A stretch of 7,206 bases of DNA from Acidobacteriota bacterium (GTDB lineage: Bacteria; Acidobacteriota; Polarisedimenticolia; Gp22-AA2), in NCBI GenBank assembly GCA_027297005.1, contig JAPUIN010000153.1, positions 1 to 7,206 of the forward strand, in the 5' to 3' direction. The notes beneath the pieces were generated by a model, which saw only the letters and a program-made list of their open reading frames with translations, made no database searches and had not been told where the DNA came from. Within the stretch, counting starts at the first letter, position 1, and each line of letters begins with the position of its first letter. This document shows, piece by piece, positions 1-6,060 of this stretch. The translations under genes were made by a program, and so were the position numbers.

Positions 1-1155
1 CGCCTCGGGCAGGCGCCGGTACCGGTAGAGCAGCAGGGAGCGGGTGATCTCCGGACAACTGGTGTTGAGGTAGGGAAAAATGTACAGCTCATCCCAGAAT
101 ATGTGTCCGCGGTACGCCTCGCCGTGCAGGCCGCGGGCCGGCACGCCGACGTCGAGGTCGGTCGTGTGCCGGGAGACGGTCTGCAGCAGGTGGAAGATGT
201 GCAGCCGCAGGGCGAGCTGCGACTCGGGGTCACCCGCAATCTGGATGTCACAGCGGTGCCACAGATCCTGCCATTCCCGCTCGTGACTCTCGAGCAGCGA
301 CGCGAAATCGCCGGCGCGCTCGGTCGCCAGTTGCGACGCCAGGCCCGGCTCACTGATCGCGCTGTCGCGCGACGTGTGGATCGCTACGACCTTCTCGACA
401 CGCAGGGGGCGCCCGAGTCCGCAGTCGACCGTCAGCGTGTGGTCGATCCATCCGCCGTCGAGGTTCAGCGTGCGCTTCGTCAGTGCCTCTTCATCGTCCT
501 CGAACACCCGGGTCCGCGCCGCCTGCGCCATCGTGATGCGGGACTGGGTCGTCCGCACCACCACCCGCACGGTGTCGTCGTCGAGCTCACCCGACTCGAG
601 AAATTCCAGATGGCGGCTGCTCAGCCCGCGGTAGCGGGGAACGCCTGCGTTGATCACGTTTCCGTCGAGGGCGGAGCGGATCTCGAGTCGCCCCGACCAG
701 TTCTCCGCGGTGACCGTGCACTCGATCGCAGCGAGGTGGGGGTGGCGCATGTGGACGATGCGCCGGCTGACGAGAGAGGTGATGCGTCCCTCGCCGTCCT
801 TCAGCCGCAGGCGTCGCTCGAGAACGCCGCGCTTGAGATCGAGCTCCTGCCGGAACTCGAGCAGGCCGGTCGAGCTGACGTCGAGCCACTCCCCGCCCTC
901 GGGCCGGAAGCTGAGGCAGAGCCAGTTCGGCCAGTTGACGAGATCCTCGTTCTCGATGACGCGGCCGCTGATCTCGGTGGGGAGGCGATTGTAACCACCG
1001 GCAAGGTAGGTACCCGGATAGTGCGGATCGCCGGCCGAGCTTTCCTCGGCGGCGCCCCGGGTGGCGAAATAGCCGTTCCCCAGAGTGCAGAGGGTCTCAC
1101 GCAGCGGCTGTTCGTGGCTGTCCCAACCGCCGTACTCGAGCTTCCAGCCGTTCAT
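1..1155 (-). CDS. Glycoside hydrolase family 65 protein (disaccharide phosphorylase-like), 3' part cut by the window edge
   Basis: Reading the minus strand from ATG 1155-1153 gives 385 open codons that run off the left edge, so the catalytic (alpha/alpha)6 barrel is mostly outside the window. The N-terminal beta-sandwich domain is recognisable: the start MNGWKLEYGGWD, then GNGYFATRG and YPGTYLAGGYN near residues 20-50, typical of GH65. Near residue 350 the barrel opens with GLHGEAYRGHIFWDELYIFP, a GH65 hallmark, and the visible end reads LLLYRYRRLPEA, also typical. Family members phosphorolyse or hydrolyse alpha-glucobioses (trehalose, maltose, kojibiose, nigerose), releasing beta-glucose-1-phosphate in the phosphorylase case. 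The catalytic acid and phosphate-binding loop are not visible, so substrate and activity cannot be assigned. The gene lies 23 bases after the HAD/trehalose-phosphatase gene and has no clear Shine-Dalgarno sequence, which suggests translational coupling. The protein is probably cytoplasmic. The family call is firm; the substrate is open. Confidence 0.93.
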   Translation of the reverse strand, partial: MNGWKLEYGGWDSHEQPLRETLCTLGNGYFATRGAAEESSAGDPHYPGTYLAGGYNRLPTEISGRVIENEDLVNWPNWLCLSFRPEGGEWLDVSSTGLLEFRQELDLKRGVLERRLRLKDGEGRITSLVSRRIVHMRHPHLAAIECTVTAENWSGRLEIRSALDGNVINAGVPRYRGLSSRHLEFLESGELDDDTVRVVVRTTQSRITMAQAARTRVFEDDEEALTKRTLNLDGGWIDHTLTVDCGLGRPLRVEKVVAIHTSRDSAISEPGLASQLATERAGDFASLLESHEREWQDLWHRCDIQIAGDPESQLALRLHIFHLLQTVSRHTTDLDVGVPARGLHGEAYRGHIFWDELYIFPYLNTSCPEITRSLLLYRYRRLPEA

Positions 1156-1178
1156 GAGGGGCTCAGTCCCCGACGGAA

Positions 1179-2762
1179 TTACACGATCTCGATGAGGAAC
1201 CGCTCGACTTCATCCGGGTCGCGGAGCGCGTGCCTGGCGTACGTCCTGTGCTCCGGCCGGCCCACGAGAATTGAAACCCCCCGATCCTGCAGCTCCCGGA
1301 ACGCATCTTCGTCGGTCAGATCGTCCCCTACAAATATAGGCAGAACGCCGGGGGCGTCCAGCTTCAGCGCCTCCAGCAGCCACTTCACTGCCTTCCCCTT
1401 GTCCCAATCCATGTTGGGACGCAACTCGAACACCATCTTCCCGCCTTTTTTCATCAGACGGGGACGGGTCGAAACCACCCGGTCGACCGCCGCCTCAATC
1501 GATCCGACCGTGCCCGGATCCGCGTTGCGGTAGTGGACGGCAAGACCGTAGCGCTTGCGCTCCAGCAGGATCCCCGGAATGCCGCCGACCTCCGCCTCGA
1601 GAGCCCGCTGCGCCTCATCGATCGCCCCGATGCAGCCGCGTGCCTCGTCGTGCTGCATGTCCAGCCCCTCCGGACCGGCAATGTCGAAACCGTGGCTGCC
1701 GGCGTACACGAGGTCGTCGAGGCCGACCAACTTCGCCACGTCCTGCCGGTCACGCCCGCTGACGATGGCGACGGTGCGTTTTGCGGCAAGCTGCCTCAAG
1801 ACCGACCGCATGCTCTCCGACAGGATGGCCAGATCGGGACGGCTGGCGATCGGAGTGAGCGTCCCGTCGTAGTCGAGAAAAACGGCCACACGCTTGTCCC
1901 CCTTGAGCCGATCGATCAGATCCCGGTCCAGAAGCGCCATCGGCAGGCTCCCCGGATCACGGGGGCCGTCGGCTCCCGCGCCTTTGACCGCAGCGCTCTC
2001 CGTCTGCGCCGCGCGCGACACCGCGTCGAGATCGAATTTTCGCAGATCGGAGAAGACGACATCGGCGCCGTGCGCCAGCAGCGCATCGGCCTGTCCGATC
2101 CGATCGACACCGACCACCAGGGCGAACCGTCCCGCCCGGCCCGCCGCCACCCCGGAGGTCGCATCCTCCAGGACGACAGCACGCGCCGGCTCGACCGCCA
2201 ATCGCCTCGCCGCCTCGATGAAGATGTCGGGCGCCGGTTTCCCCTCGAGACCGAGCTGGTCGCTGACCACTCCGTCGACCCGCGTCTCGAACAGATCGCC
2301 CAGGCCGGCCGCCTTGAGGATCTCGGCGCAGTTGCGGCTCGACGAAACGATCGCGAGCTTCAACCCCGCCGCCCGCCAGGCCCGCATCCGGTCGACCGTG
2401 TCGTCGAAGACCTCGACGCCATCCTTCTTCAGGGTCTCGCGGAACATGCGGTCCTTGCCGTTGCCGAGGCCACGCACCGTCTCATCACCCGGCCCGTCTG
2501 TCTTCTTCCCCTCGGGCAGAGTGATGCCGCGCGACGTCAGGAAGCTGCGCACCCCGTCGTAGCGCGGCTTGCCGTCGACATAGGGAGGATAGTCGCGGTC
2601 GATGTCGAACGGCACGAACTCTCCGCCGTCGCGCTTGGCCCGCGCCTCGAGAAACGCGTCGAACATCCGCTTCCAGGCCCGCGCGTGCACCGCCGCCGTC
2701 TTCGTGACGACGCCGTCGAGATCCAGCAGCACGGCATCGAAACGCCGCTTCGAATCAGGCAA
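1179..2762 (-). CDS. otsB: Bifunctional beta-phosphoglucomutase-like HAD / trehalose-6-phosphate phosphatase
   Basis: This protein has two HAD phosphatase modules in one 527-residue chain, numbered from the proposed TTG start at 2762. The first (about residues 8-240) resembles beta-phosphoglucomutase: DLDGVV at 14-19 with the nucleophile and acid/base aspartates, motif II VSSSR near 139, motif III lysine in LEGKPAPD (K175), and motif IV ED at 199-200. The second (about 290-525) is an OtsB-type phosphatase: DYDGTLTPI at 297-305, VSGR at 334-337, YAGSHGFDI, the KKGGK segment, and GDDLTDED at 479-486. A loose linker (about 249-288) joins them. By family knowledge the first half would convert beta-glucose-1-phosphate to glucose-6-phosphate, and the second would dephosphorylate trehalose-6-phosphate. 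The GH65 gene follows after 23 bases, matching the domain order of mycobacterial OtsB1. TTG 2762 is preferred because GGAGG lies 5 bases upstream and residue 14 is then the first motif. A GTG at 2858 would add 32 residues that run through AT-rich, promoter-like DNA. The first domain's substrate is inferred. Confidence 0.92.
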   Translation of the reverse strand: MPDSKRRFDAVLLDLDGVVTKTAAVHARAWKRMFDAFLEARAKRDGGEFVPFDIDRDYPPYVDGKPRYDGVRSFLTSRGITLPEGKKTDGPGDETVRGLGNGKDRMFRETLKKDGVEVFDDTVDRMRAWRAAGLKLAIVSSSRNCAEILKAAGLGDLFETRVDGVVSDQLGLEGKPAPDIFIEAARRLAVEPARAVVLEDATSGVAAGRAGRFALVVGVDRIGQADALLAHGADVVFSDLRKFDLDAVSRAAQTESAAVKGAGADGPRDPGSLPMALLDRDLIDRLKGDKRVAVFLDYDGTLTPIASRPDLAILSESMRSVLRQLAAKRTVAIVSGRDRQDVAKLVGLDDLVYAGSHGFDIAGPEGLDMQHDEARGCIGAIDEAQRALEAEVGGIPGILLERKRYGLAVHYRNADPGTVGSIEAAVDRVVSTRPRLMKKGGKMVFELRPNMDWDKGKAVKWLLEALKLDAPGVLPIFVGDDLTDEDAFRELQDRGVSILVGRPEHRTYARHALRDPDEVERFLIEIV

Positions 2763-2772
2763 TCTCCCCTCC
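2763..2772 (-). promoter_or_regulatory. Ribosome binding site supporting the TTG start at 2762
   Basis: Read on the minus strand, this site is GGAGGGGAGA directly before TTG 2762-2760, with GGAGG ending 5 bases from the start codon. The GTG at 2858 has no comparable purine-rich site, which is the main reason to shorten the HAD/phosphatase gene. The assignment is inferred from sequence only. Confidence 0.6.
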
Positions 2773-2792
2773 ACCGGGCATCGAACCGGCGC

Positions 2793-2886
2793 AAAGATTA
2801 ATGCATTCTTGTCCGGAATGCCCGTCAGGAGTACCGCCGCGCGAGGAAAATTCGCCACCCTGATATGCTGGAATATCGTTTAGAAT
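2793..2886. promoter_or_regulatory. Divergent promoter region between the otsB-type gene and tal
   Basis: The space between the two divergent starts (2763-2925) contains the most AT-rich patches in this part of the window. On the plus strand TAGAAT at 2881-2886 matches 5 of 6 bases of the -10 consensus and lies 40 bases before the tal start codon; no good -35 hexamer accompanies it. On the minus strand ATTAAT at 2797-2802, preceded by TG in an extended -10 arrangement, lies 35 bases before the TTG start at 2762. It sits next to an 8-base palindrome, AATGCATT (2800-2807). These are plausible sigma-70-type elements, but the true promoters may differ in this unknown lineage. Confidence 0.35.
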
Positions 2887-2890
2887 CACT

Positions 2891-2910
2891 CCACACACTG
2901 AACGGTGTGG
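2891..2910 (+). repeat. 6-bp perfect inverted repeat in the tal leader
   Basis: CCACAC (2891-2896) and GTGTGG (2905-2910) are exact reverse complements separated by 8 bases. The repeat begins 4 bases after the candidate -10 element and ends just before the tal ribosome binding site (GAGAGAGG, 2912-2919). It could be an operator half-site pair or an mRNA hairpin at the 5' end of the transcript. It lacks a following T-tract, so it is not an intrinsic terminator. Confidence 0.4.
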
Positions 2911-2925
2911 CGAGAGAGGTGCCCC

Positions 2926-4056
2926 ATGGCCAAGAACCCCCTGCTTCTCCTGAGCGAGTGCGGCCAGAGCGTCTGGCTGGACAACCTGAGCCGGCCACTG
3001 ATCCGGGACGGCGTGCTGGCCCGCCTCATCCAGGAGGACGGGATGAGCGGCGTCACCTCCAACCCGGCCATCTTTCAGAAGGCGATGACCGCCGGAGACG
3101 CCTACGACGACCAGATCCGGGAAGTCGCCCGGACAAGAGCATCGGCCAACGACCTGTACGAGGCCCTGGCGATCGAGGACATCCGCGGCGCCGCCGAGGT
3201 GCTGCGCCCGGTCTACAAACGCTCGGACGGTGTCGACGGTTTCGTCAGCCTCGAGGTCTCTCCCCACCTGGCCCGGGACGCGCGCCGCACCATCGACGAG
3301 GCGGCGCGCCGGTGGAAAACGGTCGACCGGCCAAACGTCCTGATTAAAATCCCCGGGACCGACGAGGCCGTCCCGGCGATCGAGGAGTGCCTCGCGCGCG
3401 GCATCAACATCAACATCACGCTGCTGTTCTCCCTCGACGCCCACCGGAAGGTGATCGAGGCTTATTTCCGCGCCATGGAGAAACGGCTCGAACGGGGCGA
3501 GCCGCTGAAGGGGGTGGCCTCGGTAGCGAGCTTCTTTCTGAGCCGGATCGACACCATGGTCGACAAGGCGCTCGACGGCAGGGCCACCTCGGGCGGCGAC
3601 GCGAAAGAGGCGAAGGGTCTGAGAGGGAAGGCGGCGATCGCCAATGCCCGACTGGCCTACCACACGTGGAAGGAGATGCACGCGACCGAGCGCTGGGCCA
3701 GGCTCCAGAAGGCGGGGGCCCGCCTGCAGCGCCCATTGTGGGCCAGCACCTCGACCAAGGACCCGAACGAATCGGATGTGAAGTACGTCGAGACCATCAT
3801 CGGGCCTCACACCGTCAACACGATGCCCGGCGAGACGATTGAGGCCTTCCGCGATCACGGCCGCGTCGAGGAGACGATCGGGCGCGATCTGGATGGAGCC
3901 CGTGACACCATGAAGCGGCTTGGCGCGATCGGCATCGACATGGATCGGGTGACGGCGGACCTGGTCGACGAGGGGATCGATAAATTCGTCAAGCCGTTCG
4001 ACGCGCTCCTGGCCGCCCTCGACGTGAAACGCCGTACCCTCGTCAAAAGCGCTTAG
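2926..4056 (+). CDS. tal: Transaldolase
   Basis: This 376-residue protein is a transaldolase of the longer bacterial type seen in actinobacteria and cyanobacteria. It moves a dihydroxyacetone unit between sedoheptulose-7-phosphate and glyceraldehyde-3-phosphate in the non-oxidative pentose phosphate pathway, in the cytoplasm. Visible signatures are SVWLDNLSR near the N-terminus, [13 protein letters not shown] at about 42-54, and SLEVSP at 108-113. The active-site segment NVLIKIPGT has the Schiff-base lysine at K141. Further on are [30 protein letters not shown] and NTMPGETI. All core motifs are intact and the length is normal. ATG 2926 is chosen because GAGAGAGG ends 6 bases before it; a GTG at 2905 would place the start inside the inverted repeat and lacks a ribosome binding site. 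The gene is divergent from the HAD/phosphatase-GH65 pair, consistent with a shared role in glucose-6-phosphate use. Its last 14 bases overlap the convergent Rid-family gene. Confidence 0.96.
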   Translation: MAKNPLLLLSECGQSVWLDNLSRPLIRDGVLARLIQEDGMSGVTSNPAIFQKAMTAGDAYDDQIREVARTRASANDLYEALAIEDIRGAAEVLRPVYKRSDGVDGFVSLEVSPHLARDARRTIDEAARRWKTVDRPNVLIKIPGTDEAVPAIEECLARGININITLLFSLDAHRKVIEAYFRAMEKRLERGEPLKGVASVASFFLSRIDTMVDKALDGRATSGGDAKEAKGLRGKAAIANARLAYHTWKEMHATERWARLQKAGARLQRPLWASTSTKDPNESDVKYVETIIGPHTVNTMPGETIEAFRDHGRVEETIGRDLDGARDTMKRLGAIGIDMDRVTADLVDEGIDKFVKPFDALLAALDVKRRTLVKSA

Positions 4057-4492
4057 GAGACTGTTCGGGCATCGCGTCGGGGGGCGCCTCGACGATCGCC
4101 TCCGCTTCGATCTCCACCAGCATCTCGGGAACGATCAGCCGGCTCACCTCGATCATGCTCGTCACGGGGCGGATCGAGCCGAACACCTCCCCGTGGGCGC
4201 GCCCGACCTTCTCCCAGTCATCGATGTCGCGCACGTAGATCCGGGTGCGCACGACGTCCTCCATCTCCGCCCCGGCCCGTCGCAGCGCCTCGCGCACGTT
4301 CTTCAGCGTCTGCACCGTCTGGGCATAGACGTCGCCGGCGCCGACGATCCGGCCGTCCGGGCCGGTCGCGGTCGTTCCCGCCACGTGCACGTGCGGCCCG
4401 ACGCGAACGGCTCGCGAATAGCCGACGATCGGCTCCCACTTCGTTCCGGACGAGATGTTCTTCCGCCCGGACGAAATGCTCTTACGTGTCAC
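4043..4492 (-). CDS. Rid-family (YjgF/YER057c/UK114) protein lacking the RidA catalytic arginine
   Basis: The minus-strand product (149 residues from GTG 4492) has the small Rid fold: [14 protein letters not shown], then [22 protein letters not shown] and [22 protein letters not shown]. Archetypal RidA is a trimeric cytoplasmic enzyme that hydrolyses reactive enamines and imines such as 2-aminoacrylate. It needs an arginine (E. coli Arg105, in ARSCVEV). Here the aligned segment is VTSMIEV, so threonine (T111 in this numbering) replaces the arginine. This matches the Rid4-7 type groups, for which deaminase activity is not expected. GTG 4492 is favoured by GGAGAG just upstream and by the usual family N-terminus RKxISSG; ATG 4531 would add 13 basic residues. 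The gene lies 72 bases after the DUF502 gene and converges on tal with a 14-base overlap. Its role is unknown. Confidence 0.88.
   Translation of the reverse strand: MTRKSISSGRKNISSGTKWEPIVGYSRAVRVGPHVHVAGTTATGPDGRIVGAGDVYAQTVQTLKNVREALRRAGAEMEDVVRTRIYVRDIDDWEKVGRAHGEVFGSIRPVTSMIEVSRLIVPEMLVEIEAEAIVEAPPDAMPEQSPKRF
4445..4486 (-). repeat. 21-bp tandem duplication at the start of the Rid-family gene
   Basis: Two adjacent 21-base units, 4466-4486 and 4445-4465 read on the minus strand, agree at 17 of 21 positions and encode RKSISSG followed by RKNISSG. From family knowledge a single RKxISSG segment is usual ahead of the WEP motif, so one unit appears to be an in-frame duplication. Three of the four differences fall at third codon positions, so both copies seem to have been kept as coding sequence. 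Confidence 0.7.
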
Positions 4493-4564
4493 CGTCTCTC
4501 CGAACGGATGCCGGCGCGCGCATCGTCTCATTTCCTCTGCGCGAGATGGAGCGAGGCCAAGCGG

Positions 4565-5194
4565 TCATTTACGGCCCTGCCGGCCCTGTTTCCCGGCGGC
4601 CGCACGGGCCTCGATTAGGTTCGTCGAACCGGCTCCGCAACTGATGATCGAACGCATGGTGTCCTCCACCGAGACTTCAATTGGATGAACGAACTCCTTC
4701 TTAAGATGATAGATGTTGCCCGACGTCGGGTTCGGCCCGGTCGGCACGAAGATCGTGTAGCTCCCGTCGGCGTGTCGATCAGTGATGAAGCACGACACGA
4801 GCGTCTCATTGCCGAAGATCCTCGCCAGCGCGACCGACGAAAAGGGTGTCTGCTTTCCGCCCAGGAACTGAAGCACCGTCTCCTTGATCAGCGAATATCC
4901 GGGCACGCGGCCGAGAAGCCTCTTCTCGATGGCGCGGTAGAGGAGCGCGCCAAGACGCGTGCGGACGAAGACCCCGACGAAGAAACAGGCGGAGATGACG
5001 ACGCCGATAACGACCAGATCGGCCAGGATCCGACCCATCTGGGTGCGGGAGAGGACCAGGTCGGTGAGCGGGGCAATCAGGCCGGTGGCGAGGTCGAAGA
5101 CCCACGTGACGAGGAAGAGCAGCAGGGCGACGGGGAGGATGACGATCAATCCCCCCAGAAGCGAGGTCTTGAAGAACGATTTGATCCGCTCCAT
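4565..5194 (-). CDS. DUF502 family membrane protein
   Basis: This 209-residue protein matches the DUF502 family, which includes the plant COV (continuous vascular ring) proteins; the bacterial function is not established. Two hydrophobic membrane segments lie at about residues 11-34 and 59-78. The soluble part contains PGYSLIKETVLQFLG, then FVPTGPNPTSGN at 149-160, the clearest family signature, and HPIEVSVEDTMRSIISCG. The C-terminus is short and basic (GKQGRQGRK). The length is normal for the family. ATG 5194 is strongly supported by GGAGGG placed 5 bases upstream. The gene lies 66 bases after the acidic-tailed membrane protein gene and 72 bases before the GTG of the Rid-family gene, all on the minus strand, so co-transcription is possible. 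It is probably an inner-membrane protein. I see no truncation or frameshift. Confidence 0.9.
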   Translation of the reverse strand: MERIKSFFKTSLLGGLIVILPVALLLFLVTWVFDLATGLIAPLTDLVLSRTQMGRILADLVVIGVVISACFFVGVFVRTRLGALLYRAIEKRLLGRVPGYSLIKETVLQFLGGKQTPFSSVALARIFGNETLVSCFITDRHADGSYTIFVPTGPNPTSGNIYHLKKEFVHPIEVSVEDTMRSIISCGAGSTNLIEARAAAGKQGRQGRK

Positions 5195-5260
5195 GGTATC
5201 CCTCCGGCCGGGGTTGCCGCGATCGGATCACCGGGAGTATGTCCCCGGGGGCAGGTCTCG

Positions 5261-5914
5261 CTACGATCCCTCCCCATCGGGATCGGCGGCGCCATCCGCC
5301 GCCTCGACTCCATCTGCCGCCTCGGCCCCATCCGTCCCGGAAACCTTCTCGTCCCCCGAGCCCGTCTCCGATTCTTGATCCGCACCGGATCCATCCGGCT
5401 CCGGTGCCTCTCCGTCTTCTGCTCCCGGCTCCGATCCTTCCAACAGATCTCCGCCATCGGCCCCGCTCCCATCGTAGGCCCCCCCACCCACACCTTCGCA
5501 ATACTCCTGGAGCGGATCGAGAAGCATGTGACAGCTTTCGTCCCCGTGCCCCTCACGTCCGCAGACCGACACCCTCCACTTCGCGCTAGCGACGACCTCG
5601 TTCGTGGCGGGCACCCCGCCGCAGAATCCGGCAGACGGACTGCTCATGCTGAGGCATGAATCGAGGAAGATCCGGCAAATCATTCCCCGTTTGATCCCGG
5701 GCTCCTCCGCGTAGATCTCGAAGGCTTTCATGAGGCATTCCCGAGCGTCAGCGCTCTGCCCGAACTCCAAGCCATGAGCACGCTGCGCCCGGACTCCCTG
5801 GAGGAGCGGGTCGAGATGCTTCGACCAGAAGTACCACCCGGCGCCGGCGAGCACCACCGTCAGTACGACCAGAATGACGATGACGATCCTTCCAAAAGTC
5901 CATCCACGCGCCAT
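5261..5914 (-). CDS. Single-pass membrane protein with seven cysteines and an acidic low-complexity tail, function unknown
   Basis: I do not recognise this 217-residue protein. Residues 10-29 form one strongly hydrophobic helix after a short start containing arginines, so it is probably an N-terminal signal anchor with the rest outside the cytoplasm. Residues 55-140 form a compact region with seven cysteines at 60, 80, 87, 98, 118, 128 and 139; the odd count leaves at least one without an internal partner. From about 140 to 217 the protein is rich in Gly, Asp, Glu and Ala with a single basic residue (K190), probably disordered and highly negative. The ATG is well supported by GGGGAGGT six bases upstream, and codon use looks continuous with its neighbours. 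It lies 66 bases ahead of the DUF502 gene, so the two may act in the same membrane. Disulfide bonding or metal binding are possibilities only; there is no CxxC motif. Confidence 0.82.
   Translation of the reverse strand: MARGWTFGRIVIVILVVLTVVLAGAGWYFWSKHLDPLLQGVRAQRAHGLEFGQSADARECLMKAFEIYAEEPGIKRGMICRIFLDSCLSMSSPSAGFCGGVPATNEVVASAKWRVSVCGREGHGDESCHMLLDPLQEYCEGVGGGAYDGSGADGGDLLEGSEPGAEDGEAPEPDGSGADQESETGSGDEKVSGTDGAEAADGVEAADGAADPDGEGS
5291..5326 (-). repeat. 18-bp tandem repeat within the acidic-tail coding region
   Basis: Two adjacent 18-base units (5291-5308 and 5309-5326) agree at 15 of 18 positions, and a degenerate partial copy follows to about 5340. On the minus strand they encode the AEAADG and VEAADG steps of the acidic tail. 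The unit is a whole number of codons, so copy-number change by slippage would lengthen or shorten the tail without a frameshift. Confidence 0.6.
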
Positions 5915-6060
5915 CTTCGGACCTCCCCGGTCTCCCGTTTTACGAATCAGTCCCTGTTTCCCGTCTCCAGCGGCGCCTGCCTTCCGAACCCGACGGCCCG
6001 CGCCTCATTCCCTCAACCCGCCTGATCGTACAGGGTCGCAGCGGATGCGCAACCCCCGTT
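5915..6060. other. 146-base intergenic gap without a recognisable gene
   Basis: This gap separates the tRNA-binding protein gene from the acidic-tailed membrane protein gene. It holds the GGGGAGGT ribosome binding site of the latter at its low-coordinate end. I find no stem followed by a T-run that would make an intrinsic terminator, no convincing -10/-35 pair, and no supported small reading frame. It is long enough to carry a separate promoter for the membrane-protein genes. Confidence 0.4.

Noticed and set aside
103..1533. A 476-codon plus-strand open frame, with smaller frames overlapping it
   Set aside because: The minus strand of the same region encodes clear GH65 and phosphatase motifs. 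The plus-strand translation is rich in Arg, Pro and Ala without recognisable motifs, as expected for an antisense shadow in GC-rich DNA.
1533..2801. A 422-codon plus-strand open frame
   Set aside because: It lies fully antisense to the HAD/trehalose-phosphatase gene, whose catalytic motifs are all intact on the minus strand.
2755..3858. A 367-codon minus-strand open frame antisense to transaldolase
   Set aside because: The plus strand carries a complete transaldolase with its active-site lysine. The antisense product has no family features and would also overlap the divergent promoter region.
5231..5248. CCGGG/CCCGG inverted repeat between the membrane protein genes, considered as a terminator
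   Set aside because: The stem is only 5 bp and no T-run follows on either strand, so it is likely a by-product of high GC content.
4685..5659. A 324-codon plus-strand open frame
   Set aside because: It is antisense to the DUF502 and acidic-tailed membrane protein genes, both of which have strong ribosome binding sites and plausible products.
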